From CAZJDM01 sp964544765 (lineage in GTDB: Bacteria; Bdellovibrionota_B; Oligoflexia; CAYFLR01), in the NCBI GenBank assembly GCA_964544765.1, contig CAZJDM010000147.1, positions 1 through 10,557 on the forward strand: a stretch of 10,557 bases of DNA, in the 5' to 3' direction. Within the stretch, counting starts at the first letter, position 1; the number at the start of each line of letters is the position of its first letter. Shown here in pieces: positions 1 through 6,703 of this stretch. The notes beneath the pieces are model-generated. The model did not search any database. It had not been told where the DNA came from and was given only the letters and a program-made list of their open reading frames with translations. The position numbers and the translations under genes are program-made.

Positions 1-1356
1 TGCCTCAACAACTATAGAACTTTTTCTAATAATATCTCCCGCAGCGAAGACTCCCTCTAAATTAGTGGAAAGATTCTTTTCATCCACTTTAATTGTTCCA
101 TTGCCTGTAACCTGAAGCTCTGATTCAGAAAACAAAATTGGTAAATTTTCTGGTTTGAATCCTAATGCTTCGATAACATAATCAGCTTTAATATCACTTA
201 AAGAATCAGGTACGGGTATAGATATCCTACGACCATGCGCGTCTGTTTCTCCTAGTTGCATTTGAGTTACCCTAATACCAATAACCTCTTTTTCACCTAA
301 ATATTCATACGGAGCGTGGAGCCATTTAAATGAAGCTCCTTCTTCTTGAGCGCATACAATTTCACTGGTTGATCCCGGCATATTTTGTCTATCTCGACGG
401 TACAAGCATGTTACCGCTTGAGCCTTTTGCCTTAAAGCAGTTCTCACACAGTCCATAGCTGTATCTCCGCCCCCTACTACGACAACTTGCTTTCCTTTAA
501 CATCAAATTGATTAATTAGGGAATCAGTATCTTGTTCTTCATTCAACACCTTTTTATTAGAGGCTTTCAAATACTCTAAAGCTGGAACAATGTTTTTTAA
601 ATTACCACCCTTAATATTGTTCTTATTATGATCATAAACGCCAGTAGCAATGAGGATGGCATCGTGCTTGTCTCTAAGGTCTTGAAACGAGCAATCTTGA
701 CCAATGGTTATATTGTTTTGAAAACTGATCCCCGATGATCTTAATAACTCTTCTCGACGAAACACCAGGCTTTTGTCGAGTTTAAAATATGGAATTCCAT
801 AAGTAAGCAAACCACCTACTCGATGATCACGCTCATAAACAACAACCTGGTATCCATATTCTCTTAGGACCGCGGCAGCTGATAATCCTGCTGGCCCTGA
901 ACCAATTATTCCGACACTATATTTCAATTCTTTCTTTGGTTCTAATGGTTTTACCCATCCATTTTGCCATGCATGTTCAGTTATATGCTTTTCTATGGCT
1001 CCAATAGTGACAGAGGAAAAATTTTCCTTGATAACGCATGATCCTTCGCAAAGGGATTCTTGAGGACAGACCCTACCGCATATTTCTGGGAACAAATTGG
1101 TAGATGATGATAATAAGTAAGCTTCTTTTAAACGATTTTCCGCGACTAATTTTAACCAGTTGGGAATATAATTATGTAAAGGACAATTAATCTGACACAA
1201 TGGAATTCTACATTGAGAACAACGTGATGCTTGACTTATTAAGGTACTAGAACTGAAATCTTGGTAGATTTCTTTAAAATCTTTAATTCGTATTGAAGCA
1301 ACACGTTTTTCAGGAGAAGCCTTGTTTATAGAAACAAATTTCAAATTTTGGCTCAT
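1..1356 (-). CDS. gltD: Glutamate synthase (NADPH) small subunit-like FAD/NAD(P) oxidoreductase, 3' end outside window
   Basis: The minus-strand frame is open for 452 codons from the ATG at 1356 to the left edge, so only the last ~20 residues of a usual ~470-residue GltD seem to be missing. The N-terminus has the Fe-S cysteine pattern of the family (C46, C49, C54, C58 in CSQCRIPLCQINCP, then C93, C97, C103, C107 in the CGRVCPQE region). An FAD-binding GSGPAG lies at 152-157, an NADPH-site GGGDTA at 295-300, and the late VFAAGD motif at 436-441. GltD passes electrons from NADPH through FAD and Fe-S clusters to the large subunit GltB, which makes glutamate from glutamine and 2-oxoglutarate in the cytosol. 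A GGAG Shine-Dalgarno (complement of 1368-1371) lies about 11 bases before the ATG. GltB is not in the window, so a related stand-alone oxidoreductase of the same superfamily is possible, although the N-terminal region fits GltD best. Confidence 0.85.
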   Translation of the reverse strand, partial: MSQNLKFVSINKASPEKRVASIRIKDFKEIYQDFSSSTLISQASRCSQCRIPLCQINCPLHNYIPNWLKLVAENRLKEAYLLSSSTNLFPEICGRVCPQESLCEGSCVIKENFSSVTIGAIEKHITEHAWQNGWVKPLEPKKELKYSVGIIGSGPAGLSAAAVLREYGYQVVVYERDHRVGGLLTYGIPYFKLDKSLVFRREELLRSSGISFQNNITIGQDCSFQDLRDKHDAILIATGVYDHNKNNIKGGNLKNIVPALEYLKASNKKVLNEEQDTDSLINQFDVKGKQVVVVGGGDTAMDCVRTALRQKAQAVTCLYRRDRQNMPGSTSEIVCAQEEGASFKWLHAPYEYLGEKEVIGIRVTQMQLGETDAHGRRISIPVPDSLSDIKADYVIEALGFKPENLPILFSESELQVTGNGTIKVDEKNLSTNLEGVFAAGDIIRKSSIVVEA

Positions 1357-1400
1357 AATTGATCATTCTCCAAAGGCATAAGATTCAAATGGCTAACTCA

Positions 1401-1409
1401 ATCATAGCA
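1401..1409 (-). promoter_or_regulatory. Probable extended -10 promoter of the gltD-like gene
   Basis: The minus strand reads TGC-TATGAT here, an extended -10 element (TGn plus five of six bases of TATAAT). No good -35 lies 17 bases upstream, which extended -10 promoters tolerate. Transcription would begin near 1394, giving a leader of about 38 bases that contains the GGAG Shine-Dalgarno. The surroundings are so AT-rich that chance -10-like hexamers are expected, hence moderate confidence. Confidence 0.4.
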
Positions 1410-1562
1410 TATTGATATTATTTAATTTAATTTATCGACTAAACTCTCAAGCAACCCAGCTTCGTAATATAGTACATAATTTTATAAAACAAAAGACTGT
1501 ATTTGTCTATCTAATAATTTAATTTATATTTTTCATTGTTTACATATGGATACATAATTTCA

Positions 1563-1596
1563 TGATTAATTATACTTGATTAATCCATCAATTAAT
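1563..1596 (+). repeat. TGATTAAT direct repeats upstream of the sensor operon
   Basis: TGATTAAT occurs at 1563-1570 and again at 1577-1584, a 14-base period, followed by the related TCAATTAAT at 1588-1596. Same-face direct repeats of this kind can be half-sites for a regulator. In such AT-rich sequence they could equally be chance, and there is no independent support for a site. Confidence 0.3.
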
Positions 1597-1742
1597 ATAT
1601 ATGTAATGTACTATTGTAGGTTTTGTATCATATTTATATTTTTATTCTTAATGACGCTTTTTACATTTTTGTTTAATATTATTTTATCTTAATTAAAGTT
1701 TATAACTCAGAACACATTAACCATTAAACAAGGAAATAACAA

Positions 1743-2618
1743 ATGAAACCATTACAAAAAATTCAGTTCTTACTTTTCTTGACAACTATATTTCTAATTG
1801 GTGTTAGTGCTAAGCAACCATCTACTATCAAAGTTAAATTTGGGATAAATTCGACAGACAGCGCAGCAGTAGTAGGAAAAAGGTTTCTACCAGTAATGGC
1901 CAAAATTGAACAATATATGACCAATTACTTTAAACAACCGGTAAAAGTTAATTTTAAGGTATTTCGAACATATGATGACGCCATTGAGGGAGTAGTAAAA
2001 GGCCAAGTAGATTTCGCTCGCCTAGGTCCTGCTTCTTATATAGTAGCCAAAAAGCAAAATCCGAATATTCGACTACTGGTTATGGGAAACCGAAAAGGAA
2101 AGAAAAGATTTAACGGTCTAATTATCGTACACAAAGATAGTCCAATCAGAAAGCTGAATCAATTGAAAGGCGGAACATTCGGCTTTGGAAACAAGGTTTC
2201 TACTATTGGACGTTACTTATCACAAAGAGAACTGGTAAAAGCAGGAGTCTGTGCCAAAGATCTGGCAAAATTTGAATATTTGAATCGTCATGATAATGTT
2301 TTCTCGGCTGTTGCCAGTAAAAGTTTTGACGCAGGTGCCCTCAAGGAGTCAACCTTCCACAAAAGAAACAAGAAAAAGGGTAATGTTAGAGTCTTACATA
2401 GCTTTACAAATGTCACCAAACCTTGGGTTGTGAAGGAAGGTCTGGATGAAAAAATATACAAAGCTCTTCAATTAGCACTGCTCAATTTAAAGGACAAATC
2501 CGCTCTCAAAGCATTAAAATCGCAAGGATTTTTCCCAACCAGTCACGAAGAGTATAAATTCATCGAATTAGCAATGCAAAATACCCATGAATTCGATAAT
2601 TGTCAAAAATCTAAGTAA
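1743..2618 (+). CDS. Periplasmic substrate-binding protein, PhnD/phosphonate-binding family (probable sensor partner)
   Basis: This 291-residue protein begins with an Ala-ending signal peptide (about residues 1-23, cleavage after VSA) with no lipobox cysteine, so a soluble periplasmic protein is predicted. It carries the landmarks of the PhnD-like phosphate/phosphite/phosphonate-binding family (PF12974): LGPASYIVA at 94-102, FGFGNKVSTIGRYL at 146-159, and RHDNVFSAVASKSFDAGAL at 182-200. These elements build the ligand cleft of the two-lobed fold. The start has AGGA eight bases upstream. The next gene, a membrane histidine kinase, begins 11 bases after the stop, and no permease or ATPase gene is nearby. 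That suggests the protein presents its ligand to the kinase rather than to a transporter, as TorT does for TorS. The real ligand cannot be read from the sequence; family members bind oxyanions or other small molecules. Confidence 0.8.
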   Translation: MKPLQKIQFLLFLTTIFLIGVSAKQPSTIKVKFGINSTDSAAVVGKRFLPVMAKIEQYMTNYFKQPVKVNFKVFRTYDDAIEGVVKGQVDFARLGPASYIVAKKQNPNIRLLVMGNRKGKKRFNGLIIVHKDSPIRKLNQLKGGTFGFGNKVSTIGRYLSQRELVKAGVCAKDLAKFEYLNRHDNVFSAVASKSFDAGALKESTFHKRNKKKGNVRVLHSFTNVTKPWVVKEGLDEKIYKALQLALLNLKDKSALKALKSQGFFPTSHEEYKFIELAMQNTHEFDNCQKSK

Positions 2619-2629
2619 GGAAGAAAACA

Positions 2630-4588
2630 ATGTTTTCTCTTATAAATCGACTAGATTTAAAGCTTATTTTTTGGACATCGCTTCTGACAATTTTAATAAC
2701 AATTGCTTATTCAATCTACAAGATTCCTAAAGAGCAAAACATACTTATAAAACAAATGGATGCCCAGGCCAAGATGTTGACCTACGCGATATCCAAAGCT
2801 GCTATTGGACCAATTCTTTACCAAGATTATCCCGCGCTTCAACAATTAGTCGAATCTTTAATTGAAAAAGAAAGTAGCGTTGCTTTTATTCGCATTAAAC
2901 TTACTGATGACAAGAAGACCGTAGTAGAAGAATCTTCATCTTCTCCTTCATCTCTATCTTTATCTTCAAAAAATGAACAAGTACGAACTTACCACCGAGA
3001 TATCAAAATAAATTCTGACCAAGATTACATCCTTGGTACAGTCGAAATAGGAATGTATAAGACCATTTACGAAATGTTGATAAATGAGCATATTTGGAGC
3101 TTGATTATTGCATTAGGTCTTATGCTCCTGATAAAAATCTTAACCCAAATTATTTTGATCGCCAAAACGGTAACACATCCTCTTAGAGATCTTGTCAGAC
3201 AAGCAAAGAATCTTGGAGATGGAGACCTGACAACCTCTATTACACTCACTAATAAGGACGAACTTGGTCACTTAGCTGAGGCCTTGGATGATATGCGCCT
3301 TAAGCTAAAAGTCAGTCATGTATCAAAGGATTACATGGACAATATCATAAGATCCATGATGGATATGCTTATTGTGCTTAATCCAGATGGAACAATAAAA
3401 TACGTCAATCAAGCCTTAAATGAACTACTTAAATATAAAGACAGCGAAATTATCAATCAACCTTTCAGTAAAATTATCTATAAAAACGAAGGAGAAGCAG
3501 AAATTTCTTCTTTTATAGAAAAATTATTAGAAACAGGCTCTATGGATCAGCTTGAGAAAACATTTATCACCAAAGATGGAAACAAAATTCCGGTTCTTTT
3601 TTCCGGATCGGTCATGCTAGATGCTCATAAAAAAATACAAGGTATCGTATGTACAGGTAGAGATATCACCGAAATGAAGCTTATGCTGCTAAAAGAAAAG
3701 AAACTTTCGGCAAAAGCTGCTTCCTCAGCTAAAGAGGCACAAAAAAGAGCAAAAGAGTTGCATATAGCACATGATAAATTAAAAGAAACCCAAGCTCAAC
3801 TTGTACAAAACGCTAAACTGGCTTCGTTAGGTGTAATGAGTTCCGGACTGGCCCATGAGTTAAATAACCCATTACAGTTTATTATGGGCTTCAATGAAAG
3901 AATGAAAGCTTATTTTGAAACAAACGAACTAGCTACATTTAAAGATGTTGAGAATTATATTTCCAAAATTAGTAAAAATTGTGATCGAATGAAAAAAATC
4001 ATTCAATATTTCAGAGATTTTTCTCGACAGACAAAACAAAATTTTAAGCCAACATCAATAAATGATACGATCTCTAACTCTTTTATTTTATTTAAAGAAC
4101 AGCTTCGACTTCGCAATATTAAAATAGAATTATATCTTTCTAGAAATGATCCCCAAATTAATGGTAATAACAATCGACTTGAACAAGTGTTCACTAATTT
4201 GATATCAAATAGTCGAGATGCAATTACTTCCGTTTTCCCTCTCGAAGGAGGTTTACTTAGAGTGTCATCAAAAGTTGAAAATAACTCTGTCATTTTAGAT
4301 TTTTCAGATAATGGTACCGGTATTGAAAAATCAAAAATTGATCGAATATTTGATCCTTTTTATACAACTAAGGAAGTAGGAAAAGGGACCGGACTTGGTC
4401 TTTCCATTTCATTTGGAATTATACGGGAACATAAGGGTAATATAAATTGTTTAAACACCTCAAAGGAAGGAACTACCTTTCGTATCAAATTACCCATATA
4501 TAAAAATGATGAAAAGACCTCTAATAACTTTAAATCATCTTATAACTGTGAATATAGAGATGTTATATATAAAGAAGAATTAAGTTAA
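2630..4588 (+). CDS. Membrane sensor histidine kinase (HAMP-PAS-HisKA-HATPase)
   Basis: The 652-residue protein has two transmembrane segments (about 12-30 and 155-178) flanking a periplasmic domain of ~120 residues. A HAMP linker follows (about 179-232, with the GDGDL turn at 196-200), then a PAS domain (about 233-350), a charged coiled coil (350-395) and a kinase core. The phosphoacceptor H409 lies in GLAHELNNP. The ATP-binding domain shows an N box (N523, N527), a G1 box DNGTGI at 560-565, an F box FDPFYTTK and a G2 box GKGTGLG at 584-590, so the catalytic set looks intact. The class is the NtrB/PAS-type kinase with HELNNP H-box. The start has AAGGAAG as Shine-Dalgarno, overlapping the previous stop. 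It probably senses the ligand-loaded binding protein encoded just upstream and phosphorylates the receivers of the next gene. A serine-rich tract sits in the periplasmic domain at 102-113, and the last ~28 residues lie beyond the kinase fold. Confidence 0.9.
   Translation: MFSLINRLDLKLIFWTSLLTILITIAYSIYKIPKEQNILIKQMDAQAKMLTYAISKAAIGPILYQDYPALQQLVESLIEKESSVAFIRIKLTDDKKTVVEESSSSPSSLSLSSKNEQVRTYHRDIKINSDQDYILGTVEIGMYKTIYEMLINEHIWSLIIALGLMLLIKILTQIILIAKTVTHPLRDLVRQAKNLGDGDLTTSITLTNKDELGHLAEALDDMRLKLKVSHVSKDYMDNIIRSMMDMLIVLNPDGTIKYVNQALNELLKYKDSEIINQPFSKIIYKNEGEAEISSFIEKLLETGSMDQLEKTFITKDGNKIPVLFSGSVMLDAHKKIQGIVCTGRDITEMKLMLLKEKKLSAKAASSAKEAQKRAKELHIAHDKLKETQAQLVQNAKLASLGVMSSGLAHELNNPLQFIMGFNERMKAYFETNELATFKDVENYISKISKNCDRMKKIIQYFRDFSRQTKQNFKPTSINDTISNSFILFKEQLRLRNIKIELYLSRNDPQINGNNNRLEQVFTNLISNSRDAITSVFPLEGGLLRVSSKVENNSVILDFSDNGTGIEKSKIDRIFDPFYTTKEVGKGTGLGLSISFGIIREHKGNINCLNTSKEGTTFRIKLPIYKNDEKTSNNFKSSYNCEYRDVIYKEELS
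2933..2968 (+). repeat. Low-complexity TCT/TCA tract coding a Ser-rich periplasmic stretch
   Basis: Twelve consecutive codons are built from TCT, TCA, CCT, CTA and TTA, encoding SSSSPSSLSLSS at residues 102-113 of the kinase. The DNA is an imperfect trinucleotide/hexanucleotide microsatellite. It lies in the periplasmic domain and is probably a flexible loop. Changes in units of three bases would keep the reading frame. Confidence 0.6.
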
Positions 4589-4613
4589 TGAGATAATGAG
4601 ATATAGTATATGA
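4588..4613 (+). other. Chained stop-start junction between the two kinase genes
   Basis: The membrane kinase ends in TAATG, whose ATG (4588-4590) opens a two-codon frame ending in TAA at 4594-4596. That TAA is again part of a TAATG, opening MRYSI from 4596, whose TGA (4611-4613) overlaps the hybrid-kinase ATG (4610-4612) as ATGA. The structure arises from a perfect tandem repeat of ATGAGATA (4588-4595, 4596-4603). No Shine-Dalgarno is evident before 4610, so translation of the third gene may depend on reinitiation by ribosomes that finish the second. This coupling is an inference. Confidence 0.45.
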
Positions 4614-6172
4614 ACTCAGAACAAATCTCAATTTTAATAGTAGATGATGAAGAAGATGCCAGAGATTTGTTTGTAGATATTCTCCGTCAATATTCTCTTA
4701 CTACCGCAGAATCTACGGTTAAAGCATTAGCCATTATAGAAAATAATCCCCCGGATATAGTAATTACCGATGTAAAAATGCCTGGTGAAGGTGGTCTGGT
4801 ATTACTCTCACGTATTAAAAAGAATTTTCCCAAAATAGTTGTAATCATGGTTACAGGACATGGGGAAAAATCAAATATAATTGATTCCATTAGAGAAGGC
4901 GTATTTGACTATATAGAAAAACCTTTCTCAGATAAAGAATTGCTAAATTCGGTTATTAGGGCCGAAAAATATTGTAAATTACAAAAGCAACTTAAAATTT
5001 CAGAAGCCATTAATATTCAATCGGCAAAATTGGCCTCAATAGGAGTTCTGGCATCAGGGGTAGCTCATGAACTAAACAACCCTCTGACTACTGTTTTGGG
5101 GCACGCTAATCTCTTAACCACCTCAAAGAACGATCCAGCAAAAGTAGAAGAGAAAGCTGAAAAAATTAAAAAAGCGGCTGAAAGAATGAGAGCCATTATC
5201 AACCATTTAAGAACTTTCACCAGAGAAAGTAAAAGTACTGAAATGAGACACTTTGGTATCTCTGAACCTATAAATAATGCTCTCGAATTTTTAAGAACCC
5301 AGCTTGAACTACAAGAAATATCAATCAATTTATCATTATCCGATTCACTAATCCCAATATGGGGAGATATGACCCAACTGGAAAGTGTTTTTCAAAATTT
5401 ACTGATCAATAGTCGAGATGCTTTTGATGATGTCAAAGACAATAGAAAAAAACAAATCACTATTACATCTTTAGTGGAGGGAAAAAATGTAAAAATCCTT
5501 TTTGAAGACAATGCAACCGGTATACCCGAAAAAATCAAAGAAAATATTTTTGATCCCTTTTTTACTACCAAGGAAACAGGAAAAGGAACAGGCCTAGGTT
5601 TGTCTATAACCAGAAATATTGTGGATAAACATAATGGAACCATTTCAATCGAGAGCAATTGTGGAAAAGGAACGAAATTTATAATCGCTTTCCCAATTAA
5701 CAAAAATACAACTGAAAATACGCAAAGTATTACTGAAGAAACTCGATCTCAATCTTATTCGATCAATAACAATAACCAGTCGGATTCAATCAATAAAAAT
5801 AAAGACAAACCTAAGATACTTGTGATCGATGATGAGATAGATGTTGCGGCAATTTTCTGTGAATATGTAGAAGATAGTTTTGAGACCAGAATGATAGCAG
5901 ATCCCAAAAATGCTATTGAACTAATTAAAAAGGAAAAATTTGATCTGATTCTAACTGATTTAAAAATGCCAAAAGCATCAGGATTGGATATATTAAACAA
6001 AACAAAGGAATTTCAGTCCAATACTCCTGTTGTTATTATGTCTGGATTTAGCAAACACGATAAAGACTTACAATATGCACTATCACAAGGAGCCAAAGAT
6101 TTCTTACCTAAACCATTTGAAGATCCAATTAAAATAGTTAATTTTATAGAAAATTATCTTAACTCTGACTAA
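4610..6172 (+). CDS. Soluble hybrid histidine kinase, REC-HisKA-HATPase-REC
   Basis: This 520-residue cytoplasmic protein has no membrane segment. The N-terminal receiver (about 6-122) has acidic residues D12/D13, phosphoacceptor D54 in VITDVKMPG, T82 and K104. The kinase core follows, with H153 in GVAHELNNP, an N box (N263, N267), a G1 box DNATGI at 300-305 and a G2 box GKGTGLG at 324-330. A disordered N/S/K-rich linker (about 365-400) leads to a second receiver with D407/D408, D450 in LTDLKMP, S478 and K501. Both receivers look phosphorylatable. The G1 box has Ala302 where the upstream kinase and most relatives have Gly. No DNA-binding, cyclase or HPt domain is present, so it is probably an intermediate of a phosphorelay whose final output is encoded elsewhere. 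It is the third gene of the operon. The kinase core closely resembles that of the upstream kinase, suggesting a shared origin. Confidence 0.9.
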   Translation: MNSEQISILIVDDEEDARDLFVDILRQYSLTTAESTVKALAIIENNPPDIVITDVKMPGEGGLVLLSRIKKNFPKIVVIMVTGHGEKSNIIDSIREGVFDYIEKPFSDKELLNSVIRAEKYCKLQKQLKISEAINIQSAKLASIGVLASGVAHELNNPLTTVLGHANLLTTSKNDPAKVEEKAEKIKKAAERMRAIINHLRTFTRESKSTEMRHFGISEPINNALEFLRTQLELQEISINLSLSDSLIPIWGDMTQLESVFQNLLINSRDAFDDVKDNRKKQITITSLVEGKNVKILFEDNATGIPEKIKENIFDPFFTTKETGKGTGLGLSITRNIVDKHNGTISIESNCGKGTKFIIAFPINKNTTENTQSITEETRSQSYSINNNNQSDSINKNKDKPKILVIDDEIDVAAIFCEYVEDSFETRMIADPKNAIELIKKEKFDLILTDLKMPKASGLDILNKTKEFQSNTPVVIMSGFSKHDKDLQYALSQGAKDFLPKPFEDPIKIVNFIENYLNSD

Positions 6173-6206
6173 GACATATCTTATATATACTTTGTCTTAT
6201 ATATAC
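6170..6206 (+). repeat. Short direct and inverted repeats just after the hybrid-kinase stop
   Basis: TCTTATATATAC occurs at 6179-6190 and 6195-6206, a 16-base period. TAAGACA (6170-6176, including the stop codon) and TGTCTTA (6193-6199) are exact inverted repeats that could form a weak 7-bp hairpin. The stem is AT-rich and no clear U-run follows, so I do not call an intrinsic terminator, although this is the likely transcript end region. Confidence 0.4.
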
Positions 6207-6332
6207 ATTAATACACACTCAAATATACATCTATTAATAAAACATTGATTTTAATTTTAAATAATAACAAACAGTCACTGCAATATAAACTTGTGCATAA
6301 TACTATTATTACTATTTGATTAGGTGGCAAAT
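6173..6332. other. AT-rich spacer, no gene seen beyond the repeats
   Basis: Between the hybrid kinase and the small lipoprotein-like remnant the sequence is AT-rich with stops in all frames. Apart from the short repeats at its left end and an AGGTGG Shine-Dalgarno at 6322-6327, I find no RNA gene, clear promoter or coding signal. Confidence 0.5.
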
Positions 6333-6573
6333 ATGTATTTTTTATACCGTTTTATAATCAACGTAATTACTCTAATTCTAATAGGGTAAATACCTCCAAA
6401 ATGATAAAGATGGCAAAACTAGTACAAGTGATCAAAATGGTAAAAATGGCAAAAGTAAGAAAAAAAGATTCTCAAGTAAAAAATTAAGAAAAGCTTTAAT
6501 TAGTTTCTCTTAATCCAGCTCTAGAGCGACTAGAAACAGCGCTAAGGCAGCTAGCGGCAAGAAGAATAAGTAG
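6333..6573 (+). pseudogene. Probable frameshifted small Lys-rich lipoprotein gene
   Basis: A strong AGGTGG sits five bases before the ATG at 6333. The frame reads 18 residues shaped like a lipoprotein signal peptide (MYFLYRFIINVITLILIG) and then meets TAA at 6387. The frame continuing from 6388 encodes a plausible hydrophilic low-complexity tail (KYLQNDKDGKT, then NGKNGKSKKK, then a basic SSKKLRKA stretch) ending at TAA 6511-6513. Past that stop the same frame stays open to 6573, ending KAASGKKNK. If two bases were lost after the T at 6387, the ancestral codon could have been TGT or TGC, giving LIGC, a perfect lipobox. The product would then be a ~60-residue (or, reading through, ~80-residue) lipoprotein. 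Alternatives are a sequencing error, a short signal-like micro-ORF, or chance. I recognise no family. Confidence 0.4.
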
Positions 6574-6644
6574 AGGTATAGAATCTGGATGTATGTAGCT
6601 CACCATACGAGGTCCCACCTGACAATCAAAATAATAAGTAAGGA

Positions 6645-6673
6645 TTGACATATTCTCCATAGCTAAGTAAATT
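6645..6673 (+). promoter_or_regulatory. Sigma-70-type promoter of ettA
   Basis: A perfect -35 TTGACA (6645-6650) is followed after exactly 17 bases by TAAATT (6668-6673), which matches four of six -10 positions including the key first T, A and last T. Transcription would start near 6680. This argues against the upstream ATG at 6674 as start, and in favour of the ATG at 6704 with a leader of about 24 bases. Confidence 0.6.
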
Positions 6674-6703
6674 ATGCCAGACGAAACGACGGGGGTTATT
6701 TTA

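Larger units (their letters stand above)
1357..1742. other. Divergent AT-rich intergenic region, no gene seen
   Basis: This 386-base spacer separates the divergent gltD-like gene and the sensor operon. It is very AT-rich with frequent stops in all frames, and I see no RNA gene or conserved riboswitch. It holds the probable minus-strand promoter and a cluster of TGATTAAT repeats, both listed separately. For the plus-strand operon a TTTACA at 1660-1665 could be a -35, but no convincing -10 sits at the right distance. The AGGA at 1731-1734 is the Shine-Dalgarno for the gene at 1743. Confidence 0.6.

Noticed and set aside
1743..2618. Annotation as the phosphonate uptake gene phnD
   Set aside because: Family membership is supported but no transporter genes adjoin it and kinases follow directly, so the symbol and uptake function would be misleading.
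6170..6206. Intrinsic terminator of the sensor operon
   Set aside because: The stem is only 7 bp and AT-rich with a 16-base loop, and no U-run follows. It is recorded as a repeat only.
6401..6487. 28-codon ORF of repeating MIKMAK/MVKMAK character
   Set aside because: It is the out-of-frame shadow of the Lys-rich tail of the probable lipoprotein remnant, with no Shine-Dalgarno of its own.
6500..6595. Plus-strand frame encoding an amphipathic-looking stretch (NPALERLETALRQLAARR)
   Set aside because: It has no usable start codon or ribosome-binding site and is short. It might be part of the decayed gene through another frameshift, but nothing supports that.
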